In this document: positions 7,929-17,010 of the stretch, piece after piece
Position numbering within the stretch: the stretch's first letter is position 1
Layout: each line of letters starts with the position of its first letter
DNA from: Arthrobacter sp.
GTDB taxonomy: Bacteria > Actinomycetota > Actinomycetes > Actinomycetales > Micrococcaceae
Direction: 5' to 3'
Length of the DNA stretch: 38,904 nucleotides
NCBI GenBank assembly: GCA_026393275.1
Contig: JAPLAM010000009.1
Coordinates: forward strand, 1-38,904
Notes under the pieces: generated by a model
Told to the model about the DNA's origin: nothing
What the model saw: only the letters and a program-made list of their open reading frames with translations
Database searches by the model: none
Translations under genes and position numbers: made by a program

Positions 7929-10535
7929 TCAGCCGCCCAGCACCGACGCCAGGTACGGGGCGGTCCTGCTTGTTGTGGAGCGCGCGACGACGGCGGGTTC
8001 CCCGGCGGCAATGATCTTGCCTCCGGCGTCGCCCCCGGCGGGGCCAAGGTCGATCACCCAGTCCGCGGCGGCCACCACGTCCATCTCGTGCTCCACCACC
8101 ACCACGGTGTTGCCGGCGTCCACCAGGCGATGCAGCTGGGCCATCAGGAGTTCGACGTCGGCCGGGTGAAGTCCCGTGGTGGGCTCGTCCAGCAGGTAGA
8201 GCGAGTGGCCGCGCTGGGCACGCTGCAACTCGGTGGCGAGCTTGATGCGCTGCGCCTCGCCGCCGGAGAGCTCCGTGGCGGGCTGGCCCAGCCGGAGGTA
8301 GCCCAGCCCCACCTCGCGCAGGGTTTGCAGGGCCCGTGCGGCGGCGGGCACCTCGGCGAGGAACTCGGCGGCGGCGTTGACCGTCATGCCCAGCACTTCC
8401 GCCACGTTCTTGCCCCGGTAGGTGACTTCCAGGGTGTCCGGGTTGTAGCGCGAACCGTGGCACACCGGGCACGGGCCGTAGCTGCCGGGCAGGAAGAGCA
8501 GTTCAACAGCCACGAACCCTTCGCCCTGGCAGGTTTCACAGCGTCCGCCGGCCACGTTGAAGGAGAAGCGTCCGGCGCCGTAGCCGCGCGCCTTGGCCTG
8601 GTCCGTGGCAGCGAATTCCTTGCGGACGGCGTCGAACAGCCCGGTGTAGGTGGCGAGGTTGGACCGTGGGGTGCGCCCGATCGGCTTCTGGTCCACCTTC
8701 ACCAGGCGGTCGATCTGCTCCAGCCCGGACACCGGGCCGACGCTCAGCGGGGCGCTGGGTTCGGCATCTTCCGCCGGCTCCTCCGGTGCTGCCGCGGCGT
8801 CGGGGTGCAGCCAGGCGCCGGCCACCTCGGCGAGGACGTGGCTGACCAGCGTCGACTTGCCGGAGCCGGACACGCCGGTCACCGCGGTCAGGACGCCGAG
8901 AGGGAAGCTGGCGTCGAGGTTTTGCAAGTTGTGCCGGCTGATGTCGCGCAGTTCGAGCCAGCCGGCCGGCTCGCGGCGGGCGCCGCCGCCGTCGTGCGCG
9001 CCGGAGGCGGACCCGCCGCCGCGACGGGTGCCCTCCCCGTCGTCGTCGTGCTTCTGCTGGCCGGCGCCGTCCGGGAACAGGTACGGCCGGGTCACGGACG
9101 CCTCAACGTCGGCCAGCCCGGCCACGGGGCCGCTGTAGAGCACCTCGCCGCCGCCCTCGCCGGCGCGCGGGCCCACGTCCACCAGCCAGTCGGCGCGGCG
9201 CACCACGTCCATGTTGTGCTCCACGACGAACACCGAGTTGCCCGAGGACTTCAGCTGGTCCAGGACCGCCAGCAGGGGCTCGGCGTCGGCCGGGTGCAGG
9301 CCGGCGGAGGGTTCGTCCAGCACGTAGATCACGCCGAACAGTCCGGAGCGCAGCTGCGTGGCGATTCGCAGTCGCTGCATCTCGCCAGGGGAGAGGGTGG
9401 GGGTGGAGCGTCCCAGTGCGAGGTAGCCCAGGCCCAGGTCCACCAGCACTGTGACGCGTTGCAGCAGGTCGCGGGTGATGGCGACGGCCACCTCGTTGCG
9501 CTCGCCGGCGGACTGGCCGGCCGGGAGCCTTCGCGACGCGGTCCCGGCCTCGGTGAGCTCGGCGGTGGGGCGGATGATCTGCGTCAGTTCGGTCATCGGC
9601 ACGGCGTTGAGCTCGGCAATGGTGCGGCCGGCGAACGTGACGGCCAGGGCCTCCGGGCGCAGGCCGCTGCCGCCACAGCGCGGGCACGGGCCGGTTTCCA
9701 TGAAGCGCAGCACCTTCTCGCGCATGGTATTGCTCTTGGAGTCGGCCAGGGTGTGCAGCACGTAGCTACGGGCGCTCCAGAAGCGGCCCTTGTACGGTTT
9801 CGCCACGCGGTCCCGCTGCGGCATCACCTCCACCACGGGCTGTTCCTCCGTGAAGAGGATCCAGTCGCGGTCCTTTTTGGGCAGTTTCCGCCACGGGGTG
9901 TCCACGTCGTAGCCCAGGTGGGTGAGGACGTCGCGCAGGTTCTTGCCCTGCCAGGCGCCGGGCCAGGCGGCGATCGCGCCGTCGCGGATGCTCAGCGTGG
10001 CGTCCGGGACCAGCGAGGACTCGGTGACGGTGTGGGCGATGCCCAGGCCGTGGCATTCCGGGCAGGCGCCGGCGGCGGTGTTGGGCGAGAACGCGTCCGA
10101 GTCCAGCGGCGCCGCGCCGTCGGGGTAGCTGCCGGCGCGGGAAAAGAGCATGCGCAGGGAGTTGGACAGCGTCGTCACGGTGCCCACTGTGGAACGGGAG
10201 CTGGGGGTGCCGCGGCGTTGCTGGAGCGCGACGGCGGGCGGCAGCCCGGTGATCAGTTCCACCTTGGGATTGTGGCCCTGCTGGATCAGCCGCCGGGCGT
10301 AGGGCGCGACGGATTCGAAGTACCGGCGCTGGGCCTCGGAGTAGATGGTGCCGAAGGCCAGCGAGGACTTGCCGGAGCCGGAGACGCCGGTGAAGGCGAC
10401 GATCGCGTCGCGCGGCACATCCACGTCCACGTTGCGCAGGTTGTTTTCCCGGGCACCGCGGACCCGGACAAAGCCGTCAGCGGGGTGGTCCGGCGCCAGG
10501 CCGGCGGGATTGGAAGCCTGCTGAGTGTTCTGCAT
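7929..10535 (-). CDS. UvrA-like excinuclease ATPase, short class
   Basis: This 868-residue protein has the paired ABC-ATPase layout of UvrA. The first Walker A is GVSGSGKSS at 50-58. RRGTPSSRSTVGTVT and the zinc-site Cys pairs CPECHGLG and CPRCGGSG follow. The second half has GVSGSGKST, then GGRCETCQGEG and CPVCHGSRY, the family's second zinc finger, and SGGEAQRIKLA with LLDEPTTGLH. Between the RSTVGTVT block and the first Cys pair, the ~130-residue UvrB-binding insertion of classical UvrA is missing. That makes it a UvrA2-type or self-resistance-type protein rather than the housekeeping repair subunit. It probably binds damaged or drug-modified DNA. The linker near residues 470-510 is Gly/Asp-rich. 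The start ATG at 10535 has no clear ribosome site. Confidence 0.88.
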   Translation of the reverse strand: MQNTQQASNPAGLAPDHPADGFVRVRGARENNLRNVDVDVPRDAIVAFTGVSGSGKSSLAFGTIYSEAQRRYFESVAPYARRLIQQGHNPKVELITGLPPAVALQQRRGTPSSRSTVGTVTTLSNSLRMLFSRAGSYPDGAAPLDSDAFSPNTAAGACPECHGLGIAHTVTESSLVPDATLSIRDGAIAAWPGAWQGKNLRDVLTHLGYDVDTPWRKLPKKDRDWILFTEEQPVVEVMPQRDRVAKPYKGRFWSARSYVLHTLADSKSNTMREKVLRFMETGPCPRCGGSGLRPEALAVTFAGRTIAELNAVPMTELTQIIRPTAELTEAGTASRRLPAGQSAGERNEVAVAITRDLLQRVTVLVDLGLGYLALGRSTPTLSPGEMQRLRIATQLRSGLFGVIYVLDEPSAGLHPADAEPLLAVLDQLKSSGNSVFVVEHNMDVVRRADWLVDVGPRAGEGGGEVLYSGPVAGLADVEASVTRPYLFPDGAGQQKHDDDGEGTRRGGGSASGAHDGGGARREPAGWLELRDISRHNLQNLDASFPLGVLTAVTGVSGSGKSTLVSHVLAEVAGAWLHPDAAAAPEEPAEDAEPSAPLSVGPVSGLEQIDRLVKVDQKPIGRTPRSNLATYTGLFDAVRKEFAATDQAKARGYGAGRFSFNVAGGRCETCQGEGFVAVELLFLPGSYGPCPVCHGSRYNPDTLEVTYRGKNVAEVLGMTVNAAAEFLAEVPAAARALQTLREVGLGYLRLGQPATELSGGEAQRIKLATELQRAQRGHSLYLLDEPTTGLHPADVELLMAQLHRLVDAGNTVVVVEHEMDVVAAADWVIDLGPAGGDAGGKIIAAGEPAVVARSTTSRTAPYLASVLGG

Positions 10536-10602
10536 CTATTCGACTCTATCCGGCGTGGCTTCCGGCGCGCGTATCGCGTTCCGGCGGGCATATCCTTACC
10601 GA

Positions 10603-11691
10603 ATGGAAATTTACGACGGCGGCGCGGACGCGTCACAGGCAGAGCAGCAGGCTGAGCTGCAGGTTGAGGGCGTCCCCGAGTTCGCCGAAATCCCCGAAGA
10701 AGTCCACGCCCCGCTGCCGGTCGCGGAGCTGCACCTGCACATCGAGGGCACGCTGGAGCCGGAGCTGATCTTCGCGCTCGCCGAACGCAACGGGATCACC
10801 CTGCCGTACGCGGACCTGGACGAGCTCCGCGCCCGCTACGAGTTCACCGACCTGCAGTCATTCCTGGACCTGTACTACGCCAACATGGCCGTGCTGCGGA
10901 CCGAGCAGGACTTCGCGGACATGACCCGCGCCTACCTGACACGGGCAGCGGCGGCCGGGGTGCGGCATGCCGAGATCATGATGGATCCGCAGGCGCACCT
11001 GTCCCGCGGGGTGTCCCTGGAGACCTGCGTCAACGGTGTGGCGTCCGTGCTGGCCGGCTCGGAGCAGGAATTCGGCATCTCCACCCTGCTGATCGCCGCG
11101 TTCCTCCGCGACCTGTCCGAGGAATCGGCGCTGGAGGTGCTGGAGCAGCTGCTCGCCGTGAACGCGCCGATCGTCGGGATCGGGCTGGACTCGGCCGAGG
11201 CGGGCAACCCGCCGTCGAAGTTTGAGCGGCTCTTCGCGCGGGCCAAAGACGCCGGGCTGCGGCGGACCGCGCACGCCGGCGAGGAGGGCCCGCCGTCGTA
11301 CATCATCGAGGCGCTGGAGCTCCTGGACGTGGAGCGGCTGGACCACGGCATCCGCTGCATGGAGGATTCCGAGCTGGTGGAACGCCTGGTCACCGAGCAC
11401 ATGCCGCTGACCGTCTGCCCGCTCTCCAACGTCCGGCTCCGCGCGGTCGACACCCTGGCCGAGCACCCGCTGGCGGGCATGCTCGCGGCCGGGCTCAACG
11501 TCAGCGTGAACTCGGACGATCCGGCGTACTTCGGCGGCTACGTGGACGACAACTTCGCCCAGCTCAAGTCCGTGATCGGCCTCTCCGAGTTCGACTGCGT
11601 GCGGCTGGCGGCCAACTCCATCCGGTCCTCCTTCGCGAGCGAGGAACGCAAGACGGAGCTGCTGGCCGAACTCGCAGCCTCGGGCCGCTGA
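10603..11691 (+). CDS. Adenine deaminase (adenosine deaminase superfamily)
   Basis: The 362-residue product is a zinc amidohydrolase. AELHLHIEGTLEPEL at 41-55 gives the first two zinc ligands (His44, His46); HAGEEGPP (His224, Glu227), LDHGIR (His248) and NSDDPAYFGGY (Asp305/306) complete the site. HIEGTLEPEL and HAGEEGPP, rather than HLDGS-type motifs, match the adenine deaminase branch known from Pseudomonas PA0148 and fungal Aah1. It would convert adenine to hypoxanthine in purine salvage. An acidic ~38-residue N-terminal extension precedes the catalytic core. The start is the ATG at 10603; an upstream in-frame ATG at 10525 would add a basic stretch unlike the family. It is divergent from the UvrA-like gene, 67 bases away. 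Adenosine as the true substrate is the alternative. Confidence 0.85.
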   Translation: MEIYDGGADASQAEQQAELQVEGVPEFAEIPEEVHAPLPVAELHLHIEGTLEPELIFALAERNGITLPYADLDELRARYEFTDLQSFLDLYYANMAVLRTEQDFADMTRAYLTRAAAAGVRHAEIMMDPQAHLSRGVSLETCVNGVASVLAGSEQEFGISTLLIAAFLRDLSEESALEVLEQLLAVNAPIVGIGLDSAEAGNPPSKFERLFARAKDAGLRRTAHAGEEGPPSYIIEALELLDVERLDHGIRCMEDSELVERLVTEHMPLTVCPLSNVRLRAVDTLAEHPLAGMLAAGLNVSVNSDDPAYFGGYVDDNFAQLKSVIGLSEFDCVRLAANSIRSSFASEERKTELLAELAASGR

Positions 11692-11710
11692 CCCCGGCGT
11701 TGAACCGGCA

Positions 11711-11771
11711 GTTGCCCTATCACTCATGGTCGCTAACTCAGGTAGTTGGGAGCCACAGCTGATAGGGCAAC
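11711..11771. terminator. Inverted repeat between convergent genes, probable terminator
   Basis: GTTGCCCTATCA (11711-11722) and TGATAGGGCAAC (11760-11771) are perfect 12-base arms around a 37-base middle that itself holds CTAACT/AGTT. It lies between the adenine deaminase and aldo/keto reductase stops. It lacks a clear U-run, so it could also be an intergenic palindromic repeat. Confidence 0.6.
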
Positions 11772-11775
11772 GGGG

Positions 11776-12750
<975 letters not shown>

Positions 12751-12887
12751 GGGGATCTCCTGAACCAGAGGGGTAGGTAGCGCCGTGGATCAGCCCGGGG
12801 GACGGCTCGGCCGGAGGGGCTGCGGCGATCAGGCCACTCTAGCCAGCCTGCTTGCCGCGGGCAACGGTTTTCCGGACCGTCATAGTG

Positions 12888-12910
12888 GGTTAAGGAACGA
12901 AGAGTTAACC
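12888..12910. promoter_or_regulatory. Inverted repeat GGTTAA-N11-TTAACC, candidate operator
   Basis: Perfect 6-base arms at 12888-12893 and 12905-12910 sit in the gap between the divergent aldo/keto reductase and winged-helix/X25 genes. The spacing suits a dimeric helix-turn-helix regulator. No protein is known to bind it; the winged-helix protein next door is a possible candidate. Confidence 0.4.
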
Positions 12911-12979
12911 TCATCCGGTCGCGTAACCGGCCGAACCTTGGCAAGATGCAAGTGGATCAATTGCTGCTAAAGGAGACCC

Positions 12980-13852
12980 ATGGGCGCGAACTCTGCGGAA
13001 AACACGAACCTTCGTCTTAAGGCTGTCTTGGACGTCCTGGCCGAGGGGGTCTGGTCCGGCGAGAAGCTGAATGCCGGCGTCGTGCTCGGCGAAGCGATCG
13101 CGAGGGTGCCGCTGAACGACCATGAGCGCGAACTGCTCAGCGGCGGCATCCCCCGCGGCCACAAGGCGCTCACCAGCGCCACGGCCAGGCTGGTCAAGGC
13201 CGGCTGGCTGGTCAAGGGCCGCTCCGGCTGGACCATCACCGAGGACGGCCAGCGCGCCACGGTCGCCTTCGCCGACCCCGCCGCCTTCACGGCCGCGCTC
13301 GACGCCGGTACTCCCGTTCCGGCCGGCACTCCGCTGCCGTCCGCCCCCGCCGGAAAGCCGGCGCCCAAGGCAGCACCGAAGGCCGTCAAGGTCGCGGAGA
13401 AAGTGGCCGACAAGGCAGCCAAACTGGTCGAAGACGCCGTCGCTCCCGTGGCCAAGGCGGTCCGGAAGCGGAAGTCGGCGGATAAGGTGGCCGTCGCTGA
13501 AACGCAGGCAGAAGCACCAGCCGAGGCCCCGGCCGCCAGCGCACCGCCGGTGGAACAGCCCGCCGCCGTGGCCGTTGCCGGCGATTTCAACGTCCTGCTG
13601 GGCGCCCCCGGGAACTGGGCTCCGCAGTATGACGAGTCCCAGATGCAGCTGGATGAAGTGGACCAACTCTGGAAGCTCGCCGCGGATCTGCCGGCAGGTT
13701 CCTACAGCTTCAAGATCGCCATCAACCGCTCCTGGGATGAAAACTACGGCGCGTTCGGAGCGTTCGACGGCGCCAACCACGAGGTGCATCACCGCGGCGG
13801 CCTCCTGGTCATCCGCTACGACCACCGGACCCGCGACATCGTCATCGACTAG
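12980..13852 (+). CDS. Winged-helix protein fused to pullulanase X25-like module
   Basis: The 290-residue protein has two parts. Residues 1-95 look like a winged-helix domain (LTSATARLVKAGWLVKGRSGWTITEDG reads as recognition helix, wing and strand). Residues 100-195 are an Ala/Pro/Lys-rich linker. Residues 196-290 match the X25 module of bacterial pullulanases: GDFNVLLGAPGNWAPQYD, LPAGSYSFKIAIN and SWDENYGAFG. X25 modules are beta-sandwiches related to CBM48 and linked to alpha-glucan enzymes. No catalytic glycosidase domain and no signal peptide are present, so it is likely cytoplasmic. A role as a glucan- or sugar-responsive DNA-binding protein is an inference only. The start ATG at 12980 has AAAGGAGA 5 bases upstream. 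Confidence 0.85.
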   Translation: MGANSAENTNLRLKAVLDVLAEGVWSGEKLNAGVVLGEAIARVPLNDHERELLSGGIPRGHKALTSATARLVKAGWLVKGRSGWTITEDGQRATVAFADPAAFTAALDAGTPVPAGTPLPSAPAGKPAPKAAPKAVKVAEKVADKAAKLVEDAVAPVAKAVRKRKSADKVAVAETQAEAPAEAPAASAPPVEQPAAVAVAGDFNVLLGAPGNWAPQYDESQMQLDEVDQLWKLAADLPAGSYSFKIAINRSWDENYGAFGAFDGANHEVHHRGGLLVIRYDHRTRDIVID

Positions 13853-13910
13853 GCGCCGACACCCAAAGATCCAGCCGACCTGCGCCTCGCGAGCCCGCCG
13901 GAACCCAGGC

Positions 13911-14147
13911 TCAGAACCGGGTGGGGTCCGGGCCGGGCGGAACGGGCGGCGGCGGGACCGGGCCGGGATCCGGGATCGGCAACGGACCTGGCGTGGGGCT
14001 GGGTGTTGGGCTTGGACCCGGCGTGGGGACGGGCGCCGGCGGTGGCCCCGGATCCGGCGGGAACGGATCGCCGGGCTGCGGCTCCGGCGTTGTCGGGCCG
14101 GGTTCGGGCGGGAACGGGTCAGGACCAGGTGCCGGAGGGATCGTCAT
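13911..14147 (-). CDS. Proline-rich mini-protein
   Basis: A 78-residue open frame starts at an ATG at 14147 with GGAGC about 8 bases upstream. It is more than 40% proline, with repeated PxPGP and FPPxPGP units, and ends PGPDPTRF. There is no signal peptide or membrane segment. The composition is extreme, and GC-rich DNA can produce such frames by chance, so it may not be real. Its clean start and its fit in the gap between the X25 gene and the MscS gene favour it. I do not recognise a function. Confidence 0.42.
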   Translation of the reverse strand: MTIPPAPGPDPFPPEPGPTTPEPQPGDPFPPDPGPPPAPVPTPGPSPTPSPTPGPLPIPDPGPVPPPPVPPGPDPTRF

Positions 14148-15495
14148 GGCTCCGATTATCGACCCACGTGGGCAGGCAGGGAAGACCCTGGCAGGGGAGA
14201 CCTGCCAGAGAAGACCTGGCCGGCGAAGACCGGCCACGGAAGACCCTGCGCTCCCGAGCGATCCTAGTTCTTCTGCGCCGCGATCGACTTGTCCCGGTCC
14301 TCGAATACGTCCTCGCCGGGCCCGGCAAACGCGCGGGAGCGCTGCACGGCCTCGAGGGAACCGGTGAAGAGCTGCGAGTCGTGCGGGTCGGAGGGCATCC
14401 GCGCGCTGGTTTCGTCGGCAGCGGACAGCCGGCCCGGCTGTTTCGCCCCGGGCCGGGCGGACGCCGCCGGCTGGGTGGAGGCCGTGGCGGACGGCATGGA
14501 GTCGGGTAGTCCTGCTGCAGGAAGAGCACCAGCTCCTCGCGGATCAGGCAGCGCAGGTCGAAGAGCGAGGCGCTGTCCCCGGCGCTGACCAGGATGCGCA
14601 CGCGGACAAAGCCCGCCGTCGCGTCGGTGATCTGCAGGACGCCCACGCGCCGGTCCCACAGTTCGGTGCTGGCGAGTACCTTCTTGAGCTCGGCGCGCAT
14701 GGCTTCCACCGGGGCGCGCCAGTCCAGGTCGAACTCCACCGTGCCCATCACCTCGGACTGGCGCCGGGTCCAGTTCTCGAAGGGGGTGGTGGTGAAGTAG
14801 GTGGAGGGCAGGATCAGCCGGCGGTCGTCCCAGATGTGGACCACCACGTAGGTCAGTGTGATCTCCTCGATCCGGCCCCATTCCTTCTGGACCACCACGA
14901 CGTCGTCCACCCGGATGGCGTCCGTGAACGCGAGCTGGAGGCCGGCGAAGACGTTGACCAGCGAGGTCTGCGCGGCGAGGCCGGCCACGATCGAGATCAC
15001 GCCGGCGGACGCCAGCAGCCCGGCACCGAGCGCCTGGATGGCCGGAAACGTCAGCATGATGCTGCCCAGCGCCACCAACGCGATCAGCGCGACGCCGATC
15101 CGTCGGGCCATGATCACCTGGGTGCGGAGCCGCCGAGCGCGCCGGTTGTCCGCCACATCCACCCGGTAGCGGGTGAGGATCATGGTTTCGATGACCAGCA
15201 GGACGGCGATCGCCAGCCAGGCCAGGGCGGCGATCAGGGCGATCACCAGGGCATGGTCCACGCTTCGGCGCCACTCGGCGTCGTCCGTGGTCATGCTCAA
15301 CGCGATCCGCACCCCGATCAGGCAGAGCGCAAAGCGCAACGGAAGCCGGGCCTCCCGCGAGGTTTCGCGGAGGGCCTCCTGCTTGCGGTTGAGCCGGAGG
15401 ACAACGCGGCGCACCAGCCAGGAGGCGACCAGTCCGGCGGCCACGGCGAGGACTACAGCGATATAGGGCATAGCGGAGCTTAGAAATTCTTGCAT
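14119..15495 (-). CDS. Mechanosensitive channel of the MscS family, frameshifted near its C terminus
   Basis: The protein starts at the ATG at 15495 (MQEFLSSAMPYIAVVL) with three to four membrane helices. The pore-lining TM3 and beta domain follow: ALGAGLLASAGVISIVAGLAAQTSLVNVFAGLQLAF, then DVVVVQKEWGRIEEITLTYVVV and a DDRRLILPSTYF block. These open under membrane tension to release solutes. The first ~330 residues are a full MscS core. After LFLQQDYP the frame turns into Arg/Pro-rich sequence (458 residues in total), whereas the neighbouring frame holds a normal-looking tail. One base is missing near 14504-14506. The core may still function with a wrong tail; a sequencing error is equally possible. 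The extended product overlaps the Pro-rich mini-gene by 29 bases. Confidence 0.85.
   Translation of the reverse strand: MQEFLSSAMPYIAVVLAVAAGLVASWLVRRVVLRLNRKQEALRETSREARLPLRFALCLIGVRIALSMTTDDAEWRRSVDHALVIALIAALAWLAIAVLLVIETMILTRYRVDVADNRRARRLRTQVIMARRIGVALIALVALGSIMLTFPAIQALGAGLLASAGVISIVAGLAAQTSLVNVFAGLQLAFTDAIRVDDVVVVQKEWGRIEEITLTYVVVHIWDDRRLILPSTYFTTTPFENWTRRQSEVMGTVEFDLDWRAPVEAMRAELKKVLASTELWDRRVGVLQITDATAGFVRVRILVSAGDSASLFDLRCLIREELVLFLQQDYPTPCRPPRPPPSRRRPPGPGRNSRAGCPLPTKPARGCPPTRTTRSSSPVPSRPCSAPARLPGPARTYSRTGTSRSRRRRTRIARERRVFRGRSSPARSSLAGLPCQGLPCLPTWVDNRSHDDPSGTWS
14264..14503 (-). pseudogene. Displaced C-terminal tail of the MscS protein
   Basis: From 14503, in the frame one base off the MscS gene, 79 codons run DSMPSATAST... 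to ...AFAGPGEDVFEDRDKSIAAQKN and stop at 14264. The composition (acidic and varied, with SDPHDSQLFTGSLEAVQRS) looks like real protein, unlike the Arg/Pro-rich reading that replaces it. Adding one base restores a 410-residue protein. Confidence 0.7.
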
Positions 15496-15695
15496 TACTT
15501 TCAGGTCTAGCAAGCTTCGCCCGGTCAACTGAAATCGATGGAATGTCAACGTGGGCCTGCTCACCCAGGGCCGTTCCGGGCCGCCCCGGGCGCCAGTGCG
15601 CACGGCCGCCGGCCCGTTCGGGACCTAGTGCCCTTGATTCGGCGGCTGAATCCCCGAGAATGAGGCAAGTACTTGCATCTTTGGGGGAGGGTGAC

Positions 15696-16397
15696 ATGGG
15701 TCGCGCCGCGTTATTGACCGCTGCGGTTGGACTGGTCCTGGCGCTGGCGGCCTGCGGCATTCTCGGCACGGCGCCACCCAGCACGACGGCGGAGACCTCA
15801 CCCGCCGCGTCCCCAGCCTCCGAATCCACAACGCCGTCGGGCTGGCAGACGTTCACGACGTCGGACGGGCTGGCCTTCGACCACCCGCCGGACTGGACCG
15901 CCAGGGATCCCGGCGACGCCCTGGGCGGGGCGTCCGTGGACGTCACGAACGCGGCAGGGAAACCGATGGCCCACTTGCGGACCAACATCGTCACCGGTGC
16001 GGAATGCAGCGAGCAGCACCCGTATCGGGTGTTCGATTCGCAAGCTGTCCAGGCGCTGGCGCGACCGGGCGCCGCGGACCGCACGGTGCCGCGCTACGTC
16101 TTCGAATCGCGCGGGGACGGCACCGGGCCGGTTCAGACGCAAACGACGACGGCCGCCTACGGGATCACCATGATGCCCGAGGAATCCGGGTCGCTCGCGT
16201 GCCCGATGTTCTTAATGTTCCTGTGGCCGCCGAGCGGGGCCTTGTTTGGCAGCGCCTACAACCCGGCCAACAATCTCACCCCGGGCGAGGCCTCGCTGCC
16301 GTACCTGGAGAAGGCGAAGCTCTACGCCGGTACCCCGGAGTACCGGGAGATCCGGACCATGATCACGTCGCTGCGGCCGGCTAAGGCGGCCGGGTAA
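15696..16397 (+). CDS. Predicted lipoprotein of unknown function
   Basis: The 233-residue product starts with MGRAALLTAAVGLVLALAAC, a lipoprotein signal peptide with lipobox LAAC, so Cys20 would be lipidated and the protein anchored outside the membrane. A Thr/Ser/Pro/Ala-rich linker (about 24-50) leads to a globular domain starting WQTFTTSDGLAFDHPPDWTARD. That reads like the PsbP/LpqN-type fold seen in many actinobacterial lipoproteins, though I cannot assign the family firmly. Start ATG at 15696 has GGGGGAGG 5 bases upstream. It is divergent from the MscS gene and followed by a strong terminator. Confidence 0.82.
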   Translation: MGRAALLTAAVGLVLALAACGILGTAPPSTTAETSPAASPASESTTPSGWQTFTTSDGLAFDHPPDWTARDPGDALGGASVDVTNAAGKPMAHLRTNIVTGAECSEQHPYRVFDSQAVQALARPGAADRTVPRYVFESRGDGTGPVQTQTTTAAYGITMMPEESGSLACPMFLMFLWPPSGALFGSAYNPANNLTPGEASLPYLEKAKLYAGTPEYREIRTMITSLRPAKAAG

Positions 16398-16435
16398 GGC
16401 ATCGATCTGGCCCGGGGCGCGCCTGGAGTGCGCGA

Positions 16436-16466
16436 GGGCCCGCCCGGCTACGAGCCGGGCGGGCCC
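16436..16466 (+). terminator. Hairpin terminator
   Basis: GGGCCCGCCCGGCT (16436-16449) pairs perfectly with AGCCGGGCGGGCCC (16453-16466) around ACG, followed by TT. It lies 38 bases after the lipoprotein stop and just beyond the DUF1508 stop, so it can serve both. Confidence 0.8.
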
Positions 16467-16480
16467 TTATCGGAACCGAT

Positions 16481-16744
16481 TCACACCGCGGGGAGGTGCC
16501 TCCGCCGGTGGGAGTGCTGCTGCGCCGGTTGGCTGCCTCTTGTCCGGGCGGCGCCCCAGGGGGTGGCGTGCGATTCCCTGATCAGCCCGGTGCCAGCGCA
16601 CTCGCGTACAGCCATAATGCCGTCTGCGGCGGCGCGCTTGTCCTGGAAGGCCTTGGAGACGGCCAGCACTGTGCCATCCGCGCCCAGCAGGCGGAACCGG
16701 ACGTTCGATTCTGCGTCGGTGAAGATCTCGAATTGCCCTGCCAT
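16481..16744 (-). CDS. DUF1508 (YegP-like) small protein
   Basis: The 87-residue product matches DUF1508 in its first ~50 residues: FEIFTDAESNVRFRLLGADG followed by VLAVSKAFQDKRAAADGI. YegP-like proteins are small alpha/beta proteins of unknown function that often carry one or two such repeats. The last ~30 residues (after GTGLIRE) are basic and rich in Arg, His and Gln, unlike the family, so the true tail may be shorter or frame-disturbed. Start ATG at 16744 has AAAGGA about 8 bases upstream. It marks the end of the housekeeping-like part of the window. Confidence 0.8.
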   Translation of the reverse strand: MAGQFEIFTDAESNVRFRLLGADGTVLAVSKAFQDKRAAADGIMAVRECAGTGLIRESHATPWGAARTRGSQPAQQHSHRRRHLPAV

Positions 16745-16942
16745 GTCTTTATCCTTTCAGCGTTCCGGCGGGCGGCGCGGGGTGTCCGCTGCATGCCCGG
16801 TGCCGGAGGACTTCTATCCACCCTGCCCACCGCGCCGGGGGGACTAAAGGGGCGAAAGTCCCGGATGTTCCCAATGACGGGCGATCGCGGCGGACAAGCG
16901 CGGCTTTAGGATCGACCCTAGATAATCGATTTCCCTTACGAT

Positions 16943-16952
16943 AGTGTTTTAT
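16943..16952 (-). repeat. Copy 1 of 10-mer ATAAAACACT (upstream of the extradiol dioxygenase gene)
   Basis: The plus strand reads AGTGTTTTAT, the reverse complement of a 10-mer at 17959-17968. It lies in the AT-rich gap about 60 bases before the dioxygenase start. It may be a shared operator half or part of a promoter; no regulator is assigned. Confidence 0.35.
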
Positions 16953-17010
16953 TTGATACGAAATGCAAAAAATTGAGATCGCGGAAGTGCGCGAGGAACA
17001 GGAGACAAGG

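Noticed and set aside
13921..14367. Gly-rich plus-strand frame opposite the Pro-rich mini-protein
   Set aside because: A Gly/Pro-rich reading of the same GC-rich repeat; no ribosome site and it runs into the MscS tail.
14264..16084. A 606-codon minus-strand open frame spanning the MscS gene and the lipoprotein
   Set aside because: Only its last ~79 codons look like real protein (the displaced MscS tail); the rest is out-of-frame reading of MscS and antisense to the lipoprotein.
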